A DNA stretch of 53,490 bases from Anaerolineae bacterium (GTDB lineage Bacteria; Chloroflexota; Anaerolineae; UBA4142; SHND01), in the NCBI GenBank assembly GCA_021463195.1, contig JAJTXZ010000026.1, positions 1 through 53,490 on the forward strand, written 5' to 3'. Positions 31,708-39,854 of this stretch are shown piece by piece. The notes under the pieces were generated by a model, which saw nothing but the letters and a program-made list of their open reading frames with translations, had not been told where the DNA came from and ran no database searches. Every line of letters begins with the position of its first letter. The first letter of the stretch is position 1. The translations under genes were made by a program, and so were the position numbers.

Positions 31708-33009
31708 ATGTTAGCATTTCCAAAAAATTTTCTCTGGGGCGCCGCCACCGCCGCGCATCAAGTCGAAGGTCAAAATTGCAATAACGATTGGTGGGACTGG
31801 GAACAAACGCCCGGGCATATCAAAAACGGCGATTCGTCGCGCGTCGCGTGCGATTGGTGGGGCGGACGATGGCAAGAGGATTTTGACCGCGCGCGCGCGT
31901 TGGGCATGAACGCGCAGCGCATTGGAATTGAGTGGGCGCGTCTTGAACCGCGGCAAGGTGAATGGAACGCGCAAGCCGTTGCGTTTTATCGTGAAATGAT
32001 TTCCGGCTTGCGCGAACGTGGTTTAGAGCCGTTCGTCACGCTGCATCATTTCACCAGTCCGCAGTGGGTGGCGGAACGCGGCGGTTTTGAGAATCCCGAA
32101 ATTTCCAAATGGTTGGCGCAATATGCCGAACGCGCCGCGCGCGAATTTGGCGAACTTGCCACGTATTGGATCACGCTGAACGAACCAAATGTCTACGCGT
32201 ATCAATGTTATCTCGCAGGGATTTGGCTCGCGCAGAAGAAAGATTTTGGCGCGTTTTTGCGCGTGCTGAAAAATACGATTCGCGCGCATGCGGCAATGTA
32301 TCACGCGGTTAAACGCGCACGGCCCGACGCCCAAGTCGGATATGCCCATCACTGGCGCGTGTTTGAGCCGTACAATCCGCGTTCACCTTTGGATCGTTTG
32401 ATGGCAAATCTGCGAACGCGCGTCTTTGGGCAAGCGCTGATGACCGCGATTGAGGAAGGGCGACTTGCGCTGCCGCTCGGTCTGAACACGCCGCTTCCCG
32501 AAGCGCGCGGCACGCAAGATTTTCTGGGCGTGAATTATTATTATCAAGAATACACCGCGTTCGATGTGTCGAACACGCGCGATGTCTTTGCGCGCAGCGT
32601 GTACGATACGGATGTGAAACGATTGCAGCATTTTTTCGAAGGCGCAGGCAATTTGCGCCCTGACGCGTTCCGCGATTTGTTAATTCGGTTGAAAATTTTC
32701 AACAAGCCGATTTACATTACGGAAAATGGCTTTGTCGAAACTGATCGCGATGACCAAGCGCGTTATCTGGTAACGCACCTCAAAGCGGTGAATGAGGCAA
32801 TTCGAGGCGGCGCGGTGGTGCGTGGTTATTTTTGGTGGTCGTTGCTCGATAATTTTGAGTGGTCGGAGGGATACACGCCGCGTTTTGGTCTGTATCGCAC
32901 CGACTATGAAACGCAGCAGCGAACGTTGAAAAAAGCGGGCGAGGTGTATGAAAAAATTGTGCGCGCAAACGGAATTACAGACGAGTTGACGGAAAAATTC
33001 GCGCCATGA
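31708..33009 (+). CDS. GH1 family beta-glycosidase
   Basis: 433 residues. Family 1 opening FPKNFLWGAATAAHQVEG, acid/base Glu in YWITLNEPNVYAY, nucleophile Glu in PIYITENGFVETD, and the C-terminal GYFWWSLLDNFEWSEGYTPR with RFGLYRTDY. Retaining hydrolase of beta-glucosides or related sugars, cytoplasmic (no signal peptide). Lies after the last eutN and before the class II aldolase; a link to BMC metabolism is not proven. Confidence 0.93.
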   Translation: MLAFPKNFLWGAATAAHQVEGQNCNNDWWDWEQTPGHIKNGDSSRVACDWWGGRWQEDFDRARALGMNAQRIGIEWARLEPRQGEWNAQAVAFYREMISGLRERGLEPFVTLHHFTSPQWVAERGGFENPEISKWLAQYAERAAREFGELATYWITLNEPNVYAYQCYLAGIWLAQKKDFGAFLRVLKNTIRAHAAMYHAVKRARPDAQVGYAHHWRVFEPYNPRSPLDRLMANLRTRVFGQALMTAIEEGRLALPLGLNTPLPEARGTQDFLGVNYYYQEYTAFDVSNTRDVFARSVYDTDVKRLQHFFEGAGNLRPDAFRDLLIRLKIFNKPIYITENGFVETDRDDQARYLVTHLKAVNEAIRGGAVVRGYFWWSLLDNFEWSEGYTPRFGLYRTDYETQQRTLKKAGEVYEKIVRANGITDELTEKFAP

Positions 33010-33075
33010 AAATGAGACTGTATCTGCAATCTCCAATCTTTAATCCCCAATCTCTAATCTCCAATCTCGATTATT
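33010..33075 (+). repeat. CAATCTC repeat spacer before the class II aldolase
   Basis: Units CAATCTC, CAATCTT, CAATCTC, TAATCTC, CAATCTC run from about 33032 to 33067, then GATTATT and ATG at 33076. Some ATGAGACTG on the stop side resembles the GAGACT arm of other spacers. Confidence 0.75.
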
Positions 33076-33822
33076 ATGGACGCGCGTAGCGAATATACAT
33101 TGCGTGAAGAAATCGTCCGCATCGGCAAATTGATGTGGGAGAAAAATTTTATCGCGGCGGGCGACGGTAACTTGAGCGTGCGCCTTGGCAGTGACCGCTT
33201 GCTTTGCACTCCGAGCGGCTTGAGCAAAGGATTTCTGAACGCGGATCAGTTGCTCGTGGTTGATTTGCAGGGCAACAAAATCGGCGCGAATCTCGGCGCG
33301 GCGCGCGAATTGGTTCCGTCCTCCGAAATTCGTCTGCATCTCGAATGTTATCGCCAGCGCGCGGAGGTACAAGCCGTCGTGCACGCGCATCCGCCGTCCG
33401 CGATTTCTTGCACGCTTGTCGGCATCTCGCTGGCGAAATGTATTTTGCCCGAAGTGGTGTACGATTTGGGAACGATTCCCACGCTGCCCTACGCGACTCC
33501 AACGAGCATTGAAGGTCCCGAACGCATCCGCGAACTTATTCCGCGTTACGATGCGTTGATGTTGGAACGTCACGGCTCGGTCACTGTCGGCAAAACATTA
33601 TGGGAAGCGTACATGCGGCTCGAACGTTTGGAACACTCCGCGCTGATTGCCTTGCAAGCAAACTCGGTGCAGCCCGTACTGCCGCTAAGCGATTCGCAAA
33701 TTCAAAAACTCGCGGGTATGCGAAAAAATGTGTTCGCGCGACGCGGACGCGATGTCTGCGCCGAATGTAACGCGTGTATGGTGAGCGAGAGACATAATTC
33801 GAGATTGGAGACTGGAGACTAA
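33076..33822 (+). CDS. Class II aldolase (AraD/FucA family) with C-terminal Cys motif
   Basis: 248 residues. Zinc ligands His-x-His in VVHAHPPSA and a later His in ERHGSVTVG, with FIAAGDGNLSVRLGSDRLLC as substrate loop. Such enzymes split fuculose- or rhamnulose-phosphate type sugars into lactaldehyde and a triose phosphate, and are BMC cargo in some sugar-degrading BMCs. The C-terminus carries CAECNAC (Cys228, 231, 234), uncommon in this family. The last residues (SRLETGD) are encoded by spacer repeat. Confidence 0.85.
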   Translation: MDARSEYTLREEIVRIGKLMWEKNFIAAGDGNLSVRLGSDRLLCTPSGLSKGFLNADQLLVVDLQGNKIGANLGAARELVPSSEIRLHLECYRQRAEVQAVVHAHPPSAISCTLVGISLAKCILPEVVYDLGTIPTLPYATPTSIEGPERIRELIPRYDALMLERHGSVTVGKTLWEAYMRLERLEHSALIALQANSVQPVLPLSDSQIQKLAGMRKNVFARRGRDVCAECNACMVSERHNSRLETGD

Positions 33823-33866
33823 ATCGCGGCGCTCCAAATTCTAGTCTCCAGTCTCCAGTCTCTCTC
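33801..33866 (+). repeat. Perfect 14-bp GGAGACT/AGTCTCC inverted spacer before DUF503
   Basis: GGAGACTGGAGACT (33807-33820, its last T starts the TAA stop) and AGTCTCCAGTCTCC (33843-33856) are exact inverses with a 22-base loop. AGTCTCTCTC continues to the ATG at 33871. Confidence 0.88.
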
Positions 33867-33870
33867 TTTT

Positions 33871-34155
33871 ATGGTCGTCGGCGTTTGCACTGTCCAACTC
33901 GAAATTTTTGGCGACGGTTCGCTCAAAGGCAAGCGGCATGTCGTCAAGCCAATTCTCGCGCGCGTGCGTAATACTTTTAACGTGTCGGCGGCAGAAGTGG
34001 CTGAATTGGACGCGCCTGACCGCGCGACCCTCGCCTTTGCGTGCGTGTCGAATGATACCAATTACGCGCACGGACTTTTGGAAAAAGTGATTGATTGGAT
34101 TGAGCGCAATCGTTTTGACGCGAATATTCTAGATTATCAGATTGAACTCTTGTAG
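33871..34155 (+). CDS. DUF503 (YlxP-like) protein
   Basis: 94 residues: VVGVCTVQLEIFGDGSLKGK, RHVVKPILARVRNTFNVSAA, EVAELDAPDRATLAFACVSN and DWIERNRFDANILDY. A single ferredoxin-like domain of unknown biochemical role, often near ribosome-maturation genes. Full length. Confidence 0.88.
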   Translation: MVVGVCTVQLEIFGDGSLKGKRHVVKPILARVRNTFNVSAAEVAELDAPDRATLAFACVSNDTNYAHGLLEKVIDWIERNRFDANILDYQIELL

Positions 34156-34180
34156 GGCAACTTTATAAATTGCTCGTTCA

Positions 34181-34203
34181 AGGACAATTTACAGAATTGT
34201 CCT
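34181..34203. repeat. Hairpin AGGACAATTT/AATTGTCCT
   Basis: AGGACAATT (34181-34189) and its inverse AATTGTCCT (34195-34203) with a 5-base loop. A weaker pair, GCAACTT/AAATTGC, lies just upstream. May attenuate or stabilise; it makes initiation upstream of it (TTG 34170) less likely. Confidence 0.6.
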
Positions 34204-34214
34204 ACGCGCTCATC

Positions 34215-36191
34215 GTGTTTTCTCGCCTCTTTTCATACAACCTCTCCGCGCTTGCGCTCACTCGACCGACCGTTCTCTCGCTCGCAAGCTCTTGCGCTCT
34301 GCTTGCGCTTCACGCGCTCGGACTGGGCATTGTCGCGCAACTGCTGCGCGCGCCATTATGGCTGGTTGGCGTCGCGATGGCGCTTTTTGTTGTGGCGCAA
34401 TTTATTCCGCGCGCGCGTGAAATTTTTTCGCCCGCGCTGCTTGCGCCGTTTTGGCTGCTGTACGCGGCGCTACTTGTCCGCTTTGCGTGGATTCGGATTG
34501 CGGGCGGCGTCGTGCCGGGCTATTTTGAATATGCGCCGCCCGATTTACGCACGCTCCTTCGGTTTGAATTTATTATCGGCGCGGCGTTTCTGTACAGCGC
34601 ATTGATCTTTGCCGCGCTAATGCTGCCACCGCGCGCGCGGGCGTTGCGCTTGGGCGCGCTGGGCGCGGTCATTGCGCTATTTGTTTGGGCGAGCGCGGAA
34701 TATCTTGGTCATCGCGCCTTTGGCGCGACGGGCAGCGATCCGTTCGGGTACGTTCAAATGGGCGTTGACTTGTACGCGCGCGGTTCGTTCGCGCATCGGT
34801 TTGAATTATTTTCGCTTGTCGCCGCGAAACAAATTGAATGGTTCCCGCTCGTGCATGTTGGCTATCGTTTGCCGTTCAACGCGCTGGGCGACGCGATTAC
34901 GGTGTGGCCGCCGGGCGGCGCGGTCGCGTTCGCGTTGGCGTACGCGTTGGGCGGCGAAAGCGCGTTGTATGTCGTGAATCCGCTATTTTCAATCTTGAGC
35001 GCGGGAGTGTCCGCGCTGCTTGCGTGCGAGTTGACGCGGCGCGAGACCAAAACGCGTCGAATCGTAATCGCGTCGTGCGTGAGCGCGCTGTTATTGACGT
35101 CGTACGAAATCGTGAATTGGGCGGGCGTGACTATGGTGGATACGCAGGCGTTAGTATTTTCGACGCTCGCGTTTTATGGCGCGCTGCGCGTGTATCGCGA
35201 TGGCGCGTGGCAGTGGGCATTGCTCGCGGGAATTTGTTGGGGCGCGGCGTATCAGACGCGGCACACGCAGTTGGCGCTCGGCGTGGGCATGCTGCCGCTA
35301 TTTTTTGACGCGACAGCGCGCGTTCGCAATGTGTTTATTCTATGCGCGTCCGCATTGATCGTGGCGTTGCCGGACTTGTGGTATCATCAAATGTATCTGG
35401 GCAGTTGGCTCGCGCCGGAATCCGAAGAACTCGCGCTCTTTGCGTTTAACGCGATTTTGCCGACGCTGTGGACGATAGGGGCGCGCGCTTTGACGGCGGC
35501 TGAATTTGGCTGGTTGATTTGGTTCGCGCTGCCCGGAATTTATTTTTATACGCGCCGCGCGCGTCTGGCAAGTATCGCGCTGTTGTTATGGCTGAACGCG
35601 ACGTTATGGATTCATTTGCCGTATGCGGCGCTGCGCTTGCGCGATTTGATTCCGCAATTTCCAATCATCGCGTTTTACATCGCGTTCGGCAGCGTGACTG
35701 TCATTGGCGCGCTGTGGGCGAGACAACGCGCGTGGGCGTCGTTCGCCGCGGCGAGTTTGATTTTTCTTGCGTTGGAATTAAATCTCGCGCGGGTGTGGCA
35801 TACGCTGCCGCGCGTAACGCAAGAACCGCCGCCGCGGTTTGGCGCAATGAGCCAAACGCAGCGCGCCTCGTTCGACGCCATCGCGCAGCTGACGCCAGCG
35901 AATGCGATTGTCGGCGCGTCGCTGAATTCGGGCGCGCTGGATTTGTACGCGCGACGCCGCGCGTTTCGTCCCGCCGATTGGTCAACGGCGGCGTTCCGCG
36001 AATTTATTTTGATTACACAAGACGAAAAGCGCGCAATGTATTTGCTTGAAGATAACGCGTCGCTGGCGCGCGTGTTGGATGCGCTGCGCGGCGAATATCG
36101 GATCGAACGCGTGACGACATTGGATGTGCCGTTGTTTGGCGACGAACCGGTCGCGCATCCCGGCGCGTTGTGGAAAATTACGCGGCGTTAG
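34215..36191 (+). CDS. Polytopic membrane protein, glycosyltransferase 39/PMT-like
   Basis: 658 residues from GTG 34215 (start uncertain; TTG 34170 lies before a hairpin). At least ten hydrophobic helices, for example LGIVAQLLRAPLWLVGVAMA and ALRLGALGAVIALFVWASAE. The ATGSDPFGYVQMGVDLYARG segment resembles the first extracytoplasmic loop of PMT-type enzymes with its acidic residues. The C-terminal part (about 560-658) is soluble. Might transfer sugars from a polyprenyl donor; not certain. Confidence 0.65.
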   Translation: MFSRLFSYNLSALALTRPTVLSLASSCALLALHALGLGIVAQLLRAPLWLVGVAMALFVVAQFIPRAREIFSPALLAPFWLLYAALLVRFAWIRIAGGVVPGYFEYAPPDLRTLLRFEFIIGAAFLYSALIFAALMLPPRARALRLGALGAVIALFVWASAEYLGHRAFGATGSDPFGYVQMGVDLYARGSFAHRFELFSLVAAKQIEWFPLVHVGYRLPFNALGDAITVWPPGGAVAFALAYALGGESALYVVNPLFSILSAGVSALLACELTRRETKTRRIVIASCVSALLLTSYEIVNWAGVTMVDTQALVFSTLAFYGALRVYRDGAWQWALLAGICWGAAYQTRHTQLALGVGMLPLFFDATARVRNVFILCASALIVALPDLWYHQMYLGSWLAPESEELALFAFNAILPTLWTIGARALTAAEFGWLIWFALPGIYFYTRRARLASIALLLWLNATLWIHLPYAALRLRDLIPQFPIIAFYIAFGSVTVIGALWARQRAWASFAAASLIFLALELNLARVWHTLPRVTQEPPPRFGAMSQTQRASFDAIAQLTPANAIVGASLNSGALDLYARRRAFRPADWSTAAFREFILITQDEKRAMYLLEDNASLARVLDALRGEYRIERVTTLDVPLFGDEPVAHPGALWKITRR

Positions 36192-36223
36192 CGAACGCTG
36201 CTTACGCGTAATCCGCGAAATCA

Positions 36224-36258
36224 AAAATCATAAATCGAAAATCGAAAATCAAAAATGT
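36224..36258 (+). repeat. AAAATCA/AAAATCG heptamer array that ends in the der start codon
   Basis: Five consecutive heptamers AAAATCA, TAAATCG, AAAATCG, AAAATCA, AAAATGT at 36224-36258. The last contains the ATG at 36255-36257. No Shine-Dalgarno. Confidence 0.8.
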
Positions 36259-37610
36259 CCACCAAACCCATCCTCGCAATCGTCGGACGCCCGAATGTGG
36301 GCAAGTCCACTTTATTCAATCGGCTCGTTGGCGAACGCATGGCGATCGTGACCGATATTGCCGGCACCACGCGCGACCGTTTGTACGCCGACGCGGATTT
36401 TGCGGGGCGCGAATTCGTTGTCGTAGATACGGGCGGCATCGTGGGCGAACGCGAAGCCGTCGCCGAAAATGACACGGCGAAATTTTTCGCGTTGGCGCGC
36501 GCGCAAGCGGAATTGGCGATTGACGAAGCGGACGCGATTTTATTTTTGACCGACGCGACGGCGGGCCTCTTGCCGGACGATTATGAAATCGCCGGAATTT
36601 TGCGGCGGGCGGACGCGCCTGTGTATCTCGTGGTCAACAAAGCGGACAATGCAAAGCGCGCGGCGGACGCGGTGGAATTTTATGCGTTGGGCGTTGGCGA
36701 ACCGCATCCGATTTCGGCGTTGCATGGCGCCAACATTGGAGATTTGTTGGATGAAATTGTTTCCAATTTTCCGCCTGCCGCGCCCGAAACAGAAAGCGAG
36801 ATTCCCCAAATCGCGATTGTGGGCCGCCCGAATGTCGGCAAGTCGTCGCTGCTCAACGCGATTTTGGGCCAAGAGCGCGCGATTGTGAGCGAAATTCCCG
36901 GAACGACGCGCGACGCGCTGGATACCCAAGTGTTGTGGCGCGGCGAACCGGTGACGTTGATTGACACAGCGGGCATTCGGCGACGCGGTAAAATCGAACC
37001 GGGCATCGAAAAATTTTCCAGCTTGCGCGCGCTCAAAGCGATTCAGCGCGCGGATGTGACGTTGTTGGTGTTGGACGCGGTGGATGGGCCCACCAGTCAA
37101 GATATGCACGTCGCGTCTTATGCGCTGGAAGAAAATAAAGGCATTGTGTTGGTCGTCAATAAATGGGATACGGTCGAAAAAGAAACCGACACAATGCGGT
37201 TGTACGAAGAACGCGTGCGCGCGGCGTTTAATTTCATTCCGTACGCGCCGATTTTATTTTGCTCCGCGAAATTGCGCCAGCGCATTCCGGCGGTGATGGA
37301 TACCGCGCTGCGCGTGCGCGCGGAATTGCGGACGCGGCTCAGCACGACGGATCTGAACGAGATTTTACGCGATGCGGTGGCGCAGCATTCGCCGCCCACG
37401 CATGGCAAACGCGTTCTGAAATTTTATTACGTAACCCAAGTGGCGGTGAATCCGCCGACGTTTGTCTTTTTCGTGAATCATAAAGACATGGTGCATTTTT
37501 CGTACATGCGTTATCTGGAAAACAAGATACGCGAAAAATTCAAACTGACCGGCGCGCCGATTAAAATGATTTTCCGCGCGCACGCCAAAAAGCCCAATCG
37601 CAAAGCATAA
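36255..37610 (+). CDS. der: Ribosome-assembly GTPase Der (EngA)
   Basis: 451 residues with two GTPase domains and a KH-like domain. First P-loop GRPNVGKSTLFNRL (about 11-24) with DTGGIVG and NKAD; second GRPNVGKSSLLNAI (about 189-202) with DTAGIRRRGKIE and NKWD. KH-like domain from about 370 (FYYVTQVAVNPPTFVFFVNH). Essential for 50S assembly. A bidirectional terminator follows the stop. Confidence 0.96.
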   Translation: MSTKPILAIVGRPNVGKSTLFNRLVGERMAIVTDIAGTTRDRLYADADFAGREFVVVDTGGIVGEREAVAENDTAKFFALARAQAELAIDEADAILFLTDATAGLLPDDYEIAGILRRADAPVYLVVNKADNAKRAADAVEFYALGVGEPHPISALHGANIGDLLDEIVSNFPPAAPETESEIPQIAIVGRPNVGKSSLLNAILGQERAIVSEIPGTTRDALDTQVLWRGEPVTLIDTAGIRRRGKIEPGIEKFSSLRALKAIQRADVTLLVLDAVDGPTSQDMHVASYALEENKGIVLVVNKWDTVEKETDTMRLYEERVRAAFNFIPYAPILFCSAKLRQRIPAVMDTALRVRAELRTRLSTTDLNEILRDAVAQHSPPTHGKRVLKFYYVTQVAVNPPTFVFFVNHKDMVHFSYMRYLENKIREKFKLTGAPIKMIFRAHAKKPNRKA

Positions 37611-37639
37611 AAAAAGCGGCGCTCAACGCGCCGCTTTTT
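37610..37639. terminator. Bidirectional terminator between der and miaB
   Basis: GCGGCGC (37616-37622) pairs with GCGCCGC (37628-37634), loop TCAAC. An A-run precedes it (from about 37608) and five T follow, so it serves both convergent genes. Confidence 0.88.
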
Positions 37640-37658
37640 CTGCGTCATCCAACTTGAT

Positions 37659-39002
37659 TTACTTGACTAACTCGCCCACCATAGACCACGGTCCCGTCCG
37701 ATTGATTTTGAGATTAGCGAGCTGCCCTTTCCATTCGCGCGCGGCATCGTCAAAAAATACGAGTTTATTCGTGCGCGTGCGCCCCTTCCAGCGCCCCTTG
37801 TGTTTTTCTTCGACCAACACCTCGACGGTCTGCCCCAAAAGTTTGGCATTGATTGCGCCGACGACCTCCGCCTGCAATTCATCCAGCGCGATGCGGCGGC
37901 GTTCTTTTTCCGTCGACGGCACATCGTCAGGAAAACGCGACGCGGACGCGGTGTTCGGGCGCGGCGAATACATTGCCACGTGCGCGACATCGAGCTTTAA
38001 TTCGCGCAAAATGTCGTACGTCGCTTGAAATTGTTCTTCCGTTTCGCCAGGAAATCCGACGATGATGTCTGTCGCAATGCTCGCGTTCGGCACGCGCGCG
38101 CGAATGTTGGCGATTAGCGCGCGATAATCGTCCGTCGTGTAACCGCGCTTCATTCGTTTCAAAACTTGATCGGCGCCCGCTTGAATCGGGACTTCGATAT
38201 GCTCCATCACTTTCGGCAATTCCGCCACCGTGTCGAGCAATTCATCATTCATGTAATTCGGATGCGAAGTGAGAAAGCGGATGCGTTCAACGCCGTCAAT
38301 GCCGTGCAGCGCGCGCAAGAGTTCGGGCAAGCGCGGCCCGTCGGGAACATCGTAACCGTAACGGTCAACGATTTGTCCGAGCAGCGTCACTTCCTTGACG
38401 CCTTGCGCGACGAGGGAACGGACGTGCGCGCCAATTTCGCCAATCGAGCGCGAACGTTCCGCGCCGCGCCGGTAGGGGATAATGCAAAACGCGCAGACGT
38501 GATTGCAGCCGAAAATGATTGGCACGTGCGCGCTGACGAGTTGTCCGCGTTCGTGCGCGGGCAAAATGAAATCGGCGTCTTGGAGCGCATAACGATTTTC
38601 CGTCGCGTCGCGTTCGAGCCAATAATCGTCGCGCCCCGTTTCAGCTTGCACGCCGCGCGCTTGCAGTAACTCTACTAGCGCGCTGGGATCGGACGGCGGC
38701 AGGAAGGTGTCAACGAACGGAAATTTTTCGCGCAACGCTTTCGGTTCGCGCACGCCGACCATGCAACCCATCACGCCGAAAACGACATCGGGATTTTTTT
38801 GTTTCAAGGGCTTGAGCGAAAGCAAACGCGACACGGCTTTGTCTTCGGGCCCTTGGCGCACCACGCAAGTATTCAATACAATCACATCCGCGTCTTCGGC
38901 AACGGGCGTCGCGCGCAATCCGAGTTTTTCCATTTCGGATGCGACTTTTTGCGAATCGGCGGTGTTCATTTGACAGCCGTAGGTGGTAATATGATATTTC
39001 AT
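37659..39002 (-). CDS. miaB: tRNA-2-methylthio-N6-dimethylallyladenosine synthase MiaB
   Basis: 447 residues. N-terminal UPF0004 domain with Cys in TYGCQMNTADSQ, LNTCVVRQGPEDK and GVMGCMVG; radical-SAM domain with CNHVCAFCIIPYRRG (three Cys for the 4Fe-4S cluster), EVTLLGQIVDRYG and SHPNYM; C-terminal TRAM domain (VEVLVEEKHKGRWKGRTRTN). Adds a methylthio group at A37 of tRNAs. Promoter is directly upstream with nearly no leader. Confidence 0.95.
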   Translation of the reverse strand: MKYHITTYGCQMNTADSQKVASEMEKLGLRATPVAEDADVIVLNTCVVRQGPEDKAVSRLLSLKPLKQKNPDVVFGVMGCMVGVREPKALREKFPFVDTFLPPSDPSALVELLQARGVQAETGRDDYWLERDATENRYALQDADFILPAHERGQLVSAHVPIIFGCNHVCAFCIIPYRRGAERSRSIGEIGAHVRSLVAQGVKEVTLLGQIVDRYGYDVPDGPRLPELLRALHGIDGVERIRFLTSHPNYMNDELLDTVAELPKVMEHIEVPIQAGADQVLKRMKRGYTTDDYRALIANIRARVPNASIATDIIVGFPGETEEQFQATYDILRELKLDVAHVAMYSPRPNTASASRFPDDVPSTEKERRRIALDELQAEVVGAINAKLLGQTVEVLVEEKHKGRWKGRTRTNKLVFFDDAAREWKGQLANLKINRTGPWSMVGELVK

Positions 39003-39013
39003 AAACTTTGTCT

Positions 39014-39042
39014 ATTCTATGTCGAGTGTGTGGGACTGTCAA
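39014..39042 (-). promoter_or_regulatory. Sigma70-type promoter of miaB, nearly leaderless
   Basis: On the minus strand TTGACA (39042-39037), a 17-base spacer and TAGAAT (39019-39014). The start of transcription falls near 39007, about 5 bases before the ATG (39002-39000), so the mRNA would have almost no leader. Confidence 0.75.
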
Positions 39043-39089
39043 AGCATTTTGCCTGGCGCTTACCCACATCTCGAAAACGTAGCGGATTT

Positions 39090-39127
39090 CCAGACCCTAA
39101 GGGTTTTCGAAAACCCTTGGGGTCTGG
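39090..39127. repeat. Palindromic GGGTTTTCG element, copy 1
   Basis: CCAGACCCTAAGGGTTTTCG with its inverse AAAACCCTTGGGGTCTGG forms a 38-base near-perfect palindrome. The related copy at 50099-50135 shares GACCC, GGGTTTTCG, AAACCC and GGGTCT. Located in the leader of the lipoprotein gene. Confidence 0.8.
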
Positions 39128-39194
39128 ACAAATTTTGCGTCAAGGGCGTGAAACTAAATTGGGCTTTCCAGCGTCTACACAGTATCTCTGCTGT

Positions 39195-39698
39195 ATGCTT
39201 CACCAATTCTTGCTAATTCCGGGGCTCGCATTTATGGCGATTTTGGCGTTTGGATGCGCGCGCCCGGCGTCAGGAGTGGAAATGAACGCTTCGGAAACCC
39301 CTCAAATCATGTCTTCCCAAATCGCGGCGGTCGTCGTCGGGCCTGCTACGACCAGTCTCCCGCTCACGCAAATCAAGACACGCACACCCGCGCCGACCGC
39401 GAGCGCAGGCGGTGAAATCAATTTGCAAAATGCAGAGCGCGGCGTGACGTTGCGCGTCGGCGAATCCTTTTTGTTGAATTTGGGCGGGCGCGATTGGAAC
39501 GTGCGCGTGGGCGACGAAACGATTGTGCGCCGCGACGCGAGTTTAGGGATTCCACAAGACACGCAGGGATATTTCAAGGCGCTCAACGCGGGCAAGACAA
39601 AGTTGTATGCGACGAGCGACCCGCCATGTCGCCAAGCCACTCCGCCGTGTTTGATGCCGACGCTGTTTTTGGAAATTCCAGTGACGGTGTTGCCGTAA
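39195..39698 (+). CDS. Small lipoprotein of unknown function
   Basis: 167 residues. Lipoprotein signal with lipobox LAFGC (Cys21), a Thr/Pro/Ala linker, then a beta-rich domain: ERGVTLRVGESFLLNLGGRD, FKALNAGKTKLYATSDPPCR and PTLFLEIPVTV. A single-domain beta sandwich anchored outside the membrane is likely; no enzyme motif is seen. An intrinsic terminator follows the stop. Confidence 0.65.
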   Translation: MLHQFLLIPGLAFMAILAFGCARPASGVEMNASETPQIMSSQIAAVVVGPATTSLPLTQIKTRTPAPTASAGGEINLQNAERGVTLRVGESFLLNLGGRDWNVRVGDETIVRRDASLGIPQDTQGYFKALNAGKTKLYATSDPPCRQATPPCLMPTLFLEIPVTVLP

Positions 39699-39707
39699 TG
39701 AATTGAG

Positions 39708-39734
39708 CCACGCAATGTTGCGTGGTTTTTTTTT
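39708..39734 (+). terminator. Intrinsic terminator after the lipoprotein gene
   Basis: CCACGCAA (39708-39715) pairs with TTGCGTGG (39718-39725), followed by nine T. Confidence 0.88.
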
Positions 39735-39750
39735 GCTTTACGCGGCGCGC

Positions 39751-39783
39751 GAACTTGTATCGCTAAAAAAGCGATACAAGTTC
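39751..39783. repeat. Perfect 14-bp inverted repeat upstream of the SH3-type gene
   Basis: GAACTTGTATCGCT (39751-39764) and AGCGATACAAGTTC (39770-39783) with a 5-A loop. Pieces of the same sequence (GCGATACAA) recur at about 41381-41400 upstream of the STAND-WD40 gene. Confidence 0.8.
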
Positions 39784-39854
39784 CAAAAATCTCTAGACAA
39801 GCCAATAATTTTATAGTATTTTGATGCGAGAAAAAATAAGCAAAGGAGATGAAT

